Positions 1-7,696 are shown, counted from the stretch's first letter. The stretch is DNA of 11,725 nt from CBCYMI01 sp965183855 (GCA_965183855.1 CBCYMI010000033.1:1-11725); one strand, 5' to 3'. Program-made: numbers and translations. The notes: a model not told the origin generated them from the sequence alone.

Positions 1-1
1 A

Positions 2-745
2 AAGAAACCAAAATTCTTTCTGGCAGAGAATGTCTCTGGCATGCTTGCCTCCCGTCATAGGGATGCCCTTCAAAACATTAGAAATATGTTTATTGAGTGT
101 GGATATGATCTTAATTTTAGATGTCTTAATGCTGTAGATTATGGTATTCCACAAGATCGTAAATGAGTTATTTTTGTTGGCATTAGGAAAGATCTGAATG
201 TTCAATACGAATTTCCACAACCTATTACGCCAAGGTTAAATCTAAAAGATGCGATTTGGGATTTACAAGAAACCGTTGTTCCAGCAGGTGAAAAGAATTA
301 TAAATCTGAGAAATGCAATGTTTTGAGCTATGAATATATGATTGGTGGTTTTTCAACTATTTACATGTCTCGAAACCATATACGTGATTGGAATGAACCT
401 TCTTTTACTATTCAGGCAGGAGGGAGTCATGCGCCTTTACATCCCCAGGCACTTAAGATAATTAAGGTTAAAGAAAATAAACAAATTTTCAAAAAAGGTT
501 ATGAAAATTTGTACAGAAGATTATCTGTTAGAGAATGTGCTCGAGTTCAAACTTTTCCAGATGATTTTGAATTCATCTATAATAAGATTGCTGACGGTTA
601 CAAGATGATTGGAAATGCTGTTCCAGTTAAACTTGCGTATTATTTGGCATTAAGTATCAAAAACACCTTGGCTTACTTTATTAATAGGCTGGTTGAATTA
701 ATCTATGAATTCTCAATGTTTTTTATGCTATCTTTAATGAATTGA
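2..745 (+). pseudogene. Cytosine-5 DNA methyltransferase, M.HaeIII-like, 5' cut by window and interrupted by TGA
   Basis: The enzyme would methylate cytosine C5 in a short target. The reading frame starting at base 2 shows the C5-methyltransferase motifs in order: ENV of motif VI at bases 26-34, the QDRK of motif VIII at 152-163, a target-recognition region around MSRNHIRDWNEPSFTIQAGG, motif IX RRLSVRECARVQTFPDDF, and motif X with GNAVPVKLAYYLA. The catalytic PCQ motif lies before the window. From memory the recognition region and C-terminus closely resemble M.HaeIII (GGCC), so GGCC specificity is my inference. A TGA at 164-166 stands where the family has arginine (QDRKR), consistent with one CGA to TGA change. 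The rest of the frame is clean to a TGA at 743-745, with about 20 residues beyond the usual end. No restriction enzyme gene is recognisable downstream. It is either a recent pseudogene or a sequencing error. Confidence 0.85.
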
Positions 746-1162
746 AGAATTAATTAAAAAAATAGCTAAACGAAATTTCCAGAAAATTATCTCTCATACT
801 TTCAGAGTTTATGATCAAAGCAGAATAATACTAAAATCATTTTTAAGCATTGATGAACATCGGATATACCTATTTATAATTCGGTTTCTAAATGCTATAA
901 GTGTCCAAGAATAGTATAGAATAAAATTAGATTTAATATGAAAGCTGTTATAATTAAGATCTGATTTCCCTAGAGATTGATTGTTCTGAAGATATTTAAA
1001 AAAAATAAAGATGAAGTATAGAATTATATTATAATTATAGGCTAAATGATAATAAATCAGATGAAGGTATAATTTATTAATCACTAAAGTTTAATTCAAT
1101 GCATTAACAAGATTTAATTTTTTATCAAAAATTTAAAACCTTTTATAAAATAAGGAGAAGAA
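746..1162. other. Intergenic region with no recognisable gene
   Basis: This 417-base AT-rich stretch lies between the methyltransferase and glyoxalase genes. A restriction endonuclease partner might be expected here, but all frames are broken by frequent stops and I recognise no motif. An 89-codon open frame on the minus strand (815-1084) is made of low-complexity Ile, Tyr, Asn and Phe codons, has no convincing ribosome site, and looks like chance. Confidence 0.5.
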
Positions 1163-1681
1163 ATGGAAGAATTAACCAGACCAGAGGCACAGGGAACTGA
1201 AGAATTTATTTTTAATCAAACCATGTTGCGTATAAAAGATCCCAAAAAATCTTTAGATTTTTATGTTCATAAACTAGGAATGACTTTGATAAAAAAACTG
1301 GAATTTCCAGAAATGAAATTTACATTATATTTCTTAGGCTATCTCCGAGAATCTGACAAGCTTGTCCCTGATGATCCAACTAAAAGAGCTGCTTATGTTT
1401 TTAGCCAAAAAGCCATGTTGGAACTGACCCATAATTGGGGAAGTGAAGAAGAAGATTCCTTTCATTATCATAATGGAAATTCTGATCCAAGAGGATTTGG
1501 ACATATTGGAATAACGGTACCAGATGTTTATAAAGCATCCAAGCGTTTTGAAGAACAAGGCATAGAATTTGTAAAAAAGCCTGATGATGGGAGTATGAAG
1601 GGTTTGGCATTTATAAAAGATCCTGATGGCTATTGGATAGAAATATTATCTGCTTCAGCTTCTTCAAGATTCTCGACTTAA
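1163..1681 (+). CDS. gloA: Lactoylglutathione lyase (glyoxalase I), GLO1-type
   Basis: Glyoxalase I converts the hemithioacetal of methylglyoxal and glutathione to S-lactoylglutathione in the cytoplasm, the first step of methylglyoxal detoxification. The 172-residue protein is intact. It carries the motifs of the longer eukaryote/Pseudomonas GloA3-like class: NQTMLRIKDPKKSLDFY, LELTHNWG, NGNSDPRGFGHIG and DPDGYWIEIL. The four metal ligands of human GLO1 (Gln33, Glu99, His126, Glu172) correspond to Gln19, Glu87, His114 and Glu160 here, and the insert typical of zinc-type enzymes is present (known of the family). The start is supported by AAGGAG at 1152-1157, five bases before the ATG. It is one of only two intact-looking genes here and appears monocistronic. 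No gloB is visible. Confidence 0.95.
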   Translation: MEELTRPEAQGTEEFIFNQTMLRIKDPKKSLDFYVHKLGMTLIKKLEFPEMKFTLYFLGYLRESDKLVPDDPTKRAAYVFSQKAMLELTHNWGSEEEDSFHYHNGNSDPRGFGHIGITVPDVYKASKRFEEQGIEFVKKPDDGSMKGLAFIKDPDGYWIEILSASASSRFST

Positions 1682-1753
1682 ATGAGTTCAGTTAAATATA
1701 AAAATAAGCTAAAAATTGTTATAAAACACTTTCTGATAAGAAAATTTCTAAAG

Positions 1754-1782
1754 TAAACAATAGAAATGCAGGCTTGTATAAT
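1754..1782 (+). promoter_or_regulatory. Candidate sigma-70 promoter
   Basis: A perfect TATAAT at 1777-1782 is preceded, with a 17-base spacer, by TAAACA at 1754-1759 (four of six matches to TTGACA). It would transcribe the hairpin at 1886-1917 and the small gene at 1977. In such AT-rich DNA a TATAAT alone is weak evidence. Confidence 0.35.
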
Positions 1783-1885
1783 AGATTTATTAATCTTTTA
1801 TCAATTAATGCTTTTTGATGATTGTTCAATAAATTTTAGGTTTAACTCTGAAAATCCAAATGAGTAGGTTAATATATACTAAAAA

Positions 1886-1917
1886 AGGAGGAAAGCATCT
1901 TATCTAGGTTTGCTCCT
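1886..1917 (+). promoter_or_regulatory. Hairpin sequestering a perfect Shine-Dalgarno
   Basis: AAGGAGG at 1885-1891 is the strongest ribosome-binding sequence in the window, yet no ATG, GTG or TTG follows at the right distance. An ATC follows five bases later, opening a 17-codon frame to a TAA. AGGAGgAAA at 1886-1894 pairs with TTTgCTCCT at 1909-1917, giving eight base pairs with one mismatch around a 14-base loop, so the site would be hidden in RNA. It could be a leader structure for the small gene at 1977 or the relic of a lost gene start. Confidence 0.3.
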
Positions 1918-1976
1918 AATAGTAAACTCAATTTTATGATTTTATCGTAAAGCCGATTTCAGAAAGGTAAAATAAA

Positions 1977-2171
1977 ATGATTTGTATCAAGGCAAATATC
2001 CCACAAGAAATTTGTGAGATTGATGATGAATTAAAAGCAATTTATCACAGTAAGGATAGTGTCTGTATTTGGGTTTTTAAAACAAGAGAAGACAGAAATA
2101 AATTTATGGATAAGACGATAGGCATGGTGAAGAATGAACGAGAAGAATATTTTGAATCCTTTTATTCTTAG
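1977..2171 (+). CDS. Small hypothetical protein, 64 aa
   Basis: I do not recognise this protein. It is short, charged and soluble, with no membrane segment. It has an acidic centre (EIDDELKAIYHSKDS) followed by a beta-like VCIWVFKT and a helical, Lys/Glu-rich C-terminus. The balanced composition differs from the Ile/Asn/Tyr noise of chance frames in this DNA. AAAGGT at 1963-1968, eight bases before the ATG, is an adequate ribosome site. It ends in TAG and stands alone between the gloA region and a decayed remnant. It could also be the surviving piece of a larger damaged gene. Confidence 0.5.
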   Translation: MICIKANIPQEICEIDDELKAIYHSKDSVCIWVFKTREDRNKFMDKTIGMVKNEREEYFESFYS

Positions 2172-2227
2172 AAGAAAACAGGATTTAATTTATTAATAAA
2201 TATTGAGTATCATAAAGATTCTCCGTA

Positions 2228-2242
2228 TATCAGTTTCTGATA
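2228..2242. repeat. Short hairpin downstream of the 64-aa gene
   Basis: TATCAG and CTGATA form a six-base-pair stem around TTT, and TCTC/GAGA could pair just outside across a small internal loop. No T-run follows, so it is not a standard intrinsic terminator. It may still protect or end the upstream transcript. Confidence 0.3.
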
Positions 2243-2339
2243 CAGAGATTCATTAAGCATTAACAAATAATTAAAATGAATGCCTTTACAATAAAAATAT
2301 AATTTTAATATCTTCTATTATAATGTTTTGATGCGATAG

Positions 2340-2570
2340 GAGATAGAATCTGAGTTAGAAATATATTTTTCAGCTTTTGGTAAAGTAAGATTTGAATTTA
2401 CTGATGAGTCCAAAATAATAGAAATATCGAAATATATTTCAAGATTTCTACTCTAAAAGATGAATTCATTTTCATTTAATCACACGATGATTTGAAAGAA
2501 GTATTTGATTGGCTATTTTTATAAATCAAAGTTTGAAGACAAGCTAAATGCGACCAAATATAAAGTGTAA
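2340..2570 (+). pseudogene. Decayed coding remnant of unknown family
   Basis: Successive frames here give protein-like text between stops. Bases 2340-2453 read as 38 codons beginning EIESELEIYFSAFGKVRFEF and ending ISKYISRFLL. A second frame then gives DEFIFI, a stop, and SHDDLKEVFDWLFL. A third gives KSKFEDKLNATKYKV. Together they resemble one small acidic cytoplasmic protein broken by stops and frame changes. There is no start codon or ribosome site, and I cannot assign a family. The rest of the 476-base gap between 2172 and 2647 shows nothing else apart from the hairpin and promoter listed here. Confidence 0.35.
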
Positions 2571-2581
2571 AATCAATTGCC

Positions 2582-2612
2582 TTGTTTAAAAAACAGATTA
2601 ATATCATATAAT
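2582..2612 (+). promoter_or_regulatory. Candidate promoter for the 2648 gene
   Basis: TATAAT at 2607-2612 lies 35 bases before the start codon of the next gene. TTGTTT at 2582-2587 could serve as a weak -35 with a long 19-base spacer. The position is reasonable, but the AT background makes this only a candidate. Confidence 0.35.
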
Positions 2613-2647
2613 ATTAAAAATCTATCCATATAAAAAGGTCGAAAAGT

Positions 2648-3083
2648 ATGAAATGGTTTGCAATTACAGAAGATCAGATTAAACAACAAGCAAAAGAGTA
2701 TGAGCATTTGGCTTTTTTTCAAAAATCTAAAAATATTTTGTTTGTTTTTATTCTTATCGCCTGTTTGTTAAGTGTTGCTTTCATTGATGATATTAATAAA
2801 ACTTTAGACATTCATGAAGAAAGTAAATTTATAAATTATGTATTTTTTGTTGATATCCTTATTAATTTAGGATTGGCAGGATTTATTTATTCAAATCATA
2901 GATGGGGCAATGTTGATTTTCTGTGTGAAGTTTTTACTTGATAAGCTCACCTTTATTCTTGTGGGACATCAAGGAGTGATTTCCCCACTTATTTTCTCTG
3001 TTTTTATTATTTTATTGACCTATTCTTCATTAAAGATTGCAACAGAGCTAAAAAAACAGAAAAATAATAGAGATTTAACCTGA
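2648..3083 (+). pseudogene. Small membrane protein of unknown function, one +1 frameshift
   Basis: The protein begins MKWFAITEDQIKQQAKEYEH after a weak AAGGT ribosome site. A soluble helix is followed by a membrane segment (ILFVFILIACLLSVAFI), a short acidic loop and a second membrane segment (FVDILINLGLAGFIY). The frame then ends at 2942 after a meaningless tail. Removing one G from the GGGG run at 2904-2907 restores a long hydrophobic continuation, AMLIFCVKFLLDKLTFILVG, then LIFSVFIILLTY, and a basic tail ending TELKKQKNNRDLT at a TGA (3081-3083). The restored protein is about 144 residues with four membrane segments. I do not recognise the family. The clean continuation suggests a recent insertion or a sequencing error. 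Confidence 0.7.
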
Positions 3084-3138
3084 CATGATCTTAAATATGA
3101 CTTTTTAAGTGATAAGCCAAGACAATATAAGATAGGAA

Positions 3139-3180
3139 AAATAGGTAAATTAAAAATATGATTATACCTATTTGTTTTTT
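3139..3180 (+). terminator. Intrinsic terminator after the 2648 gene
   Basis: AAATAGGTA at 3139-3147 and TACCTATTT at 3165-3173 form a nine-base-pair perfect stem around a 17-base loop, followed by G and six T (3175-3180). It sits 55 bases after the restored stop codon of the small membrane protein gene, which supports the restored end. The stem is AT-rich and the loop is long, so its strength is uncertain. Confidence 0.6.
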
Positions 3181-3284
3181 GAAAGTTTGTTTAAAAAAAT
3201 ATTATCTTTTTATGAAGGTTTTGATCCCAAAGAATTGTCTTTATGTTAAAATAGATTGAATTTAGTATAAAAATAAGATTATAT

Positions 3285-3290
3285 TATAAT
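3285..3290 (+). promoter_or_regulatory. Candidate -10 box for the RDD gene
   Basis: A perfect TATAAT lies 33 bases before the ATG at 3324 and just after the preceding terminator. The best -35-like element (TTGAAT, 3256-3261) is spaced too far away at 23 bases, so only the -10 is offered. Confidence 0.3.
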
Positions 3291-3323
3291 TTCAGAAAAG
3301 GCTCAGAGGGTAAAAATTCTATA

Positions 3324-3945
3324 ATGTCAACACTTATACAAATATTAATTTTATCTCTAATTTCTATCTTAATACTAGCTTTGTTTGTTTTTATTTTAGT
3401 TTATACGGCTTGTTATTCTCCTGTTAAAAATAAAGTTAGAGAAAATGCTCAAATCAATGCATGGAGAAGATATTTTTCAAGAGTCGTTGATTCATATGTC
3501 TATTTGTTTTTTTATATATTTTGCTTTTTGGTCATTAGGAATTTTAAAGGCATATAGTCTTACAAACCCGATTGTTCAGGTATTAATACTCTTGCCTTTA
3601 TTGATTGTTTTTGAAACAGGTTTTCTTTTTATGCTTCAAACCAGCCCTGGAAAGATTCTTTCCAGATTGAAACTGAATTATAAGATGAAAATTCCACTTT
3701 CACTTGCCTTTTTAAGATCAGCCTCTGTTTATATAAGATTAATTCCAATAATTGGTCTGATTACAATATTAAGATCTTATAGGATTTTAACAAAAACTGG
3801 GGATACTGCATATGATAGAGAATTAGACGTTATTGTAACATCAAAACCCCTAAATGGTTTACGAATTATTGCTATTATTTTTGCAATACTTGGATTGGCT
3901 TCATTAAATGCCATGTTTGTGTATAGCTCTGGTGTATTATCTTAA
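3324..3945 (+). pseudogene. RDD-family membrane protein, one +1 frameshift
   Basis: RDD-domain proteins are small inner-membrane proteins, some of them proposed ion exchangers, most uncharacterised. After an N-terminal membrane helix (residues about 4-29) comes the family signature AWRRYFSRVVDSYVYLFF, with the conserved Arg and Asp. Then come membrane helices and the second signature MLQTSPGKILSRLKL, equivalent to the family's TPGK...LKV. A last helix near the C-terminus contains IIAIIFAILGLASLNAMFV. The frame changes inside TTTTTTT at 3507-3513: with six T the text runs directly from VYLFF to IYFAFWSLGILKAYS. The restored length is about 206 residues, typical for RDD proteins. The ribosome site (GAGGG) is weak. 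Confidence 0.8.
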
Positions 3946-4495
3946 GAATAAGAAACATATAAACGAGTCGCAGCTTTATTTTTTATACTGGAAATAGGAT
4001 CTGTTTTTAATATTATTTTGATATTTTGGGTTTGTTATTTAGACTAATTATTATTTTATAATAAACTTAATTTGATTAGCAAAGTAAGTTTAATCTATAA
4101 TTAAGTAATAATGTAATTTTATAATCTATAAGGTTAAAATAAGTCCTAAGAGCTTGTTCTTGTCTATCTGATAAAAAGAGTAAAAGCTTTGTAAAGGAAG
4201 GTGAATTAAAAGAGCAAGATAAGACTTTAAACCTAGTATTAAGTACAGATTTGGAATTTATTTTCAGCTCTTATTAAATCTCTGGATTAAGGCTATGTCT
4301 AGATCAAAGTCTGGGTCAAAAAAAGACTGAATTTAAATTTCAAAACAATAGCTAAATCAGAGATGATTATAAATTATTTCTATAAGTAACAAATATTTTT
4401 TTTTAGATATATTCAAAACAATAAAATATTATGATTGATTTTTATTCTTAATTTTCTAATATATGGATAGATTTACTAATATAGGAGAGTAATAT
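3946..4495. other. Long intergenic gap with a weak coding remnant
   Basis: No gene is recognisable in this 550-base gap. The one stretch that looks coding is 4143-4277, an open run of 44 codons without a start codon, reading LRACSCLSDKKSKSFVKEG, then acidic residues and LEFIFSSY before TAA. The text after it keeps a charged, protein-like look in shifting frames (KTEFKFQNNS). It may be a relic of a lost gene or chance. A candidate promoter lies at the right end. Confidence 0.3.
4435..4462 (+). promoter_or_regulatory. Candidate promoter for the NSS gene
   Basis: TTGATT (4435-4440) and TAATAT (4457-4462) are 16 bases apart, each with four of six consensus matches, and end 33 bases before the ATG. 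The placement fits, but the match is modest. Confidence 0.3.
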
Positions 4496-5854
4496 ATGGG
4501 ACAAGCTCAAATACAAGATGATGGCCCAAAATGGTCATCACGATTTGCTTTTTTAATGGCTGCGATTGGTTCTTCAGTTGGATTAGGTAATTTCTGGCGT
4601 TTTCCATATACAGCAGGAGAAGGCGGTGGTGGGGGTTTTTTGTGATTGTTTATTTATTATGTGTTGTTTTTGTTTGCATATCCTATATTGGTATCTGAAT
4701 ATGCAATCGGTAGACATTCTGCAATTTCAGCTGTGGGTAGTTTTGAAAATCTGGCACGAGATTCAAAAAGAACCCGTTATTGGGGGTTGGCAGGCTGGAT
4801 TGGCATGATTGCTTCATTCATGATTTTAATAACATATTGCCTGATTGCAGGAGACGTTCTTGCTTATATTATTCCTTCATTTAAGGGAAGTTTTAAGAGC
4901 ATTCCTTTTTCAGAAGTAGGAAGTTGGTATGATGTTTTAACACATGGTTCAAGTCTGACAAGAATGTTCTATCAGGTAATGTTTATTGGATTTACCGTTT
5001 TTTATTGTTGCAAGAGGGCTTGGCTCGGGAATTGAATTAGCAGCGCAAATTCTAATGCCTATTTTTTTCCTGATGTTCATATTTTTAATTATTTATGCGA
5101 TGTTTGCAGGAAATTTTATGGAAGCCGTTGTGTTTTTATTTAAACCTGACTGGAAAGCATTTACCTTTAAGTCAGCACTTTCTGCACTTGGACAATCCTT
5201 TTTCTCAATCGGAATAGGGGTTGGTTTGATGATTACCTATGGAAGTTATCTTTCCAAAGAGACCAATATTGGAAGATCTGCAGTGATTGTTTGCAGGTTC
5301 AGATACGTTGGTTGCGATTATTGCGGGATTAACAATTTTTCCTTTTGTCTTTGCCTATGGGCTTTCACCTGATGGAGGACCTGGATTATTTTTCAAGGTT
5401 TTACCTTCTGCTTTTTCTCAAATGGCATTTGGGCAATATTTATCAGGTGCATTCTTTATTTTCGCTTTTTTTGCAGCTTTGACATCTTCAATTGCATTAC
5501 TGGAAGTCAGTGTTGCCTATTTGGTAGAACGCACAAAAATTATCAAGGATAATTGCAAGTATTCTTTGTGGTATTGCTTTATGGCTCATTGGAGGCGTTT
5601 GTATTTATACTCAGGCACTCTTTAAGTTCTTTGATAAATCGACCTCACTCTTTTTACTACCTGTCGGAGGATTATTAGTTACGTTATTTGTAGGGTGGGC
5701 AATTAAACCAAAAATTATGAAAAATGAATTAAGACATATGTCAAACCCTGCGTTTAATTTCTGGTTGCTTTGTTCACGTTATATTGCTCCTATTGGGGTT
5801 TTATTAATCTTGATTTTTGGAATTTTGACAGAGTTTAAGATCCTTGAATTTTAA
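4496..5854 (+). pseudogene. Sodium:neurotransmitter symporter family (NSS) transporter, multiply frameshifted
   Basis: NSS (LeuT-fold) proteins import amino acids or related amines with sodium across the inner membrane. AGGAGAG at 4483-4489 precedes the ATG. The first helix has the family's sodium and substrate site signature (FAFLMAAIGSSVGLGNFWRFPY). Later come the GGGGF stretch, PILVSEYAIGR, ARGLGSGIELAAQILMP, ALGQSFFSIGIGVGLMITYGSY, AGSDTLVAIIAGLTIFPF and a final membrane segment ending ILTEFKILEF. The full text would be about 450 residues, normal for bacterial NSS. Reading is broken at 4631-4645 (TGA, or one missing base), then by one extra base in each of T5 4667-4671, T6 4998-5003, T3 5290-5292 and AA 5551-5552. 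The family residues are otherwise well kept. The substrate cannot be told from sequence. Confidence 0.9.
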
Positions 5855-5895
5855 AATATCTGGCACTCTTGATAGTATGATTTCTAACTTATAAA

Positions 5896-5933
5896 AAAAC
5901 TTTTAGTATTAATTAAAACTTTTAATGTTAATT
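5896..5933. repeat. Degenerate 19-bp tandem repeat
   Basis: AAAACTTTTAGTATTAATT at 5896-5914 is followed at once by AAAACTTTTAATGTTAATT at 5915-5933, with two mismatches. A more diverged TTAATTAAG/TTTTTAATATTAG stretch follows up to about 5960. It lies between the NSS gene and the lipoprotein promoter. Confidence 0.6.
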
Positions 5934-5967
5934 AAGTTAATTAAGATTTTTAATATTAGTTAAAATA

Positions 5968-5976
5968 TGATATAAT
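5968..5976 (+). promoter_or_regulatory. Extended -10 promoter for the lipoprotein gene
   Basis: TGATATAAT at 5968-5976 matches the extended -10 consensus (TG, one base, TATAAT) exactly. It is about 58 bases before the ATG at 6035. Extended -10 promoters need little or no -35, and none is evident here. This is the best promoter match in the window. Confidence 0.5.
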
Positions 5977-6034
5977 GAGTGTATATTTTAAGTTAGATTA
6001 GTAGAAATGTTATTTTTTATAAAATAGGTGAGAT

Positions 6035-6683
6035 ATGAAATCAAAAATCATATTATATGTTATGCTGTTCTGGTTTTTATTTATACAAGGATGTACCAAA
6101 GTTAATTTGGCTGCTTCCATAGGCATGCCTAAGGAACAAGATGCTGCCAATATTTCTCAAACTGTTTTTCAAGCAAAACAACAAAATGAATTTAGACTTA
6201 AATTATCTCGTCTATTAAGAAACATTTAAGACAATTAATGGTCTTGATTATATTTCTGAGAAATCAAAACAGTTTTCCAGTTTATTGTCTGATGGATGGG
6301 CAGAGATTACAAAGAATCTATTTAAGGCAGATGAAAAAAGAAAAAATCGAGATATAAGTATTTATCATGTCAAAGCTGTGTGTGATAATATTAGTAAGGT
6401 TACAAAAGCAGTTGATGAAGTTAATTTGGCTGCAAAAGCTGTTTTTTCAGAAAAAGACATCGCTAAACAATTAAATTTATCTGACATTAATACAATCGAA
6501 AAAGTATTGACAGCTGGTAAACGTATGAAATTACATTTTATCAAACAGGCTGAAGAATTAGAACGTACAAATAAAAAAGATGCTTTGTTTGTTTTCAGTC
6601 AAATTGAAAAATACAATGATAGTTTAGAAGAAATGAATACTTATGCCAATCGATTAGGAACAGAGTGGAGAGCGTATAATTAG
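6035..6683 (+). pseudogene. Lipoprotein of unknown function, one +1 frameshift
   Basis: The N-terminus MKSKIILYVMLFWFLFIQGC has a basic start, a hydrophobic core and a lipobox-like IQGC, so Cys20 would be lipidated and the protein anchored in the envelope. The first frame ends at 6229 after SRLLRNI. Removing one A from the AA at 6217-6218 continues as ETFKTINGLDYISEKSKQF and reaches the downstream frame (DGWAEITKNLFKADEKRKNR...), ending LGTEWRAYN at a TAG. The restored protein is about 216 residues. After the lipobox it is almost wholly charged amphipathic helix. GTGAG, six bases before the ATG, is a moderate ribosome site. I do not recognise the family. No terminator is clear downstream. Confidence 0.7.
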
Positions 6684-6950
6684 ATAAAGCGTTTTCTATT
6701 TTGAATTTTTATGATCAAAAATATTGGTTGTTTTTTACTATCTTAAGCAAAATAATAGCCTGTTTTTAAAAAAATAATTTTTTAGCTAGACTGAATTTCA
6801 TTGTTAATTTGTCTAGAAAAACATTTTTAAAAATTAAAGCATTTAAAGAGAGGTGATACCGCTTTTATCTGTTCATATATTCCATTATAATCATGTATTC
6901 TTTTAAATAAAGGGATTGTTTCATTTAATTAATTGATATCTTGTTTACCC

Positions 6951-7641
6951 TCATTGTTTTATTGGCTTTAATTGCGTTTTTGGTTTTAGATTATTAAACT
7001 ATTAGGTGAATTCCTTCAAAAACACTCCAAAATGCTATTTAGCGACCTCCTTAAATTTTGCGCTTGTGGTGTTTTCTTTGCTTCCAAAAGCTTTCATTGC
7101 ATTCATGTAATTTATGCTTTTCTGCAAACAGATTTGAAGAGGTGATGCAGGCATGCTTAACACCTCACTCACCATATCCAACGCATGATAGCTACGGCTC
7201 TATAACACTCTGTATAAATAACGCGGTTCTAAATTGTACCTTACCTTCAATAAAAGACATTAAGTCTTACTGGCAGTATTATGGATCATCTCTCATACAT
7301 CCTGTACCCTGATTTAGCAAATAAAATACCCATGCTTTAGAAAACACCTATGTTTTAACAAAACTGTATTGCCATTTGCACCTTTTTTATGCCGAATTTT
7401 GTGAATACTTTCAATTTTGTGAATACTTCCAAATACCTCTCATTAACTTCAATCTTACCTCCGAAATTTTTATGAGATTTTCGCTCTATTTAAAAGGCAA
7501 TTTCCTCGCAAAATCGTTGAAAGAAATAAGGGAGATGTCTTGTGATTTACGCCAATCCGTTTTACCGCACAATGTGCTGTTTACCCACAACAAACTATTC
7601 TATCAGTTTATTTTATTTCGCCTTGTTTTTATTAAAATCAT
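6951..7641 (-). pseudogene. Decayed IS1595-family (IS1016-like) transposase
   Basis: No long minus-strand frame survives, but fragments in changing frames follow an IS1595/IS1016 transposase from end to end. The order is RNKIN with an IELFVVGK-like run, PYFFQRFCEEIAF (helical N-terminal domain), then RKIEVNERYLE, which corresponds to the DDE motif EVDESYFGG. Next come GANGNTVLLK, equivalent to RGA.GK..V.GLLK, then FAEKHKLHECNESFWKQRKH for FA...HINGIENFWNQAKR, VFLKEFT for LKECEFRFN, and NNLKPKTQLKPIKQ at the C-terminus. A possible ATG is at 7641-7639, giving about 230 codons, the usual family length. Family motifs are from memory. The first catalytic Asp now reads as Asn (VNE for VDE), and stops and shifts are numerous, so the element is long dead. 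Insertion boundaries were not found, although 7671-7696 may be one end. Confidence 0.75.
7395..7430. repeat. 18-bp tandem duplication inside the transposase relic
   Basis: AATTTTGTGAATACTTTC at 7395-7412 is repeated at 7413-7430 with one mismatch. On the minus strand it inserts six residues (VFTKLK/VFTKFG) just after the relic of the DDE motif, so it arose after or during decay of the transposase. Confidence 0.7.
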
Positions 7642-7670
7642 CAACCCTTTCTTATACTTCTTCAGATAAC

Positions 7671-7696
7671 AAATCTCGGTTATTTGAGATAGCCTC
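7671..7696 (-). repeat. Possible terminal end of the IS1595-like element
   Basis: On the minus strand this reads GAGGCTATCTCAAATAACCG and then AGATTT. It lies about 30 bases before the transposase start and has the GGCT...TAA look I associate with IS1016-type ends. No matching inverted copy was found near 6850-6950, so this is tentative. Confidence 0.25.

Noticed and set aside
815..1084. 89-codon minus-strand open frame
   Set aside because: It is low-complexity Ile/Tyr/Asn/Phe text without a ribosome site or known motif, as expected by chance in AT-rich DNA.
746..1162. HaeIII-like restriction endonuclease partner
   Set aside because: No frame longer than noise and no nuclease motif was found here on either strand; the partner, if any, lies outside the window.
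1334..1610. Minus-strand open frames inside gloA
   Set aside because: They are shadows of the intact glyoxalase gene.
164..4645. UGA might be read as tryptophan, given in-frame TGA at 164 and 4643
   Set aside because: The family residue at 164 is arginine, not tryptophan; tryptophan in the conserved motifs of the window is written TGG; and several genes end at TGA. The damage is mostly frameshift, which recoding does not explain.
7058..7669. Plus-strand open frames at 7058-7312 and 7376-7669
   Set aside because: They are antisense to the IS1595-like transposase relic, and their translations have no protein-like pattern.
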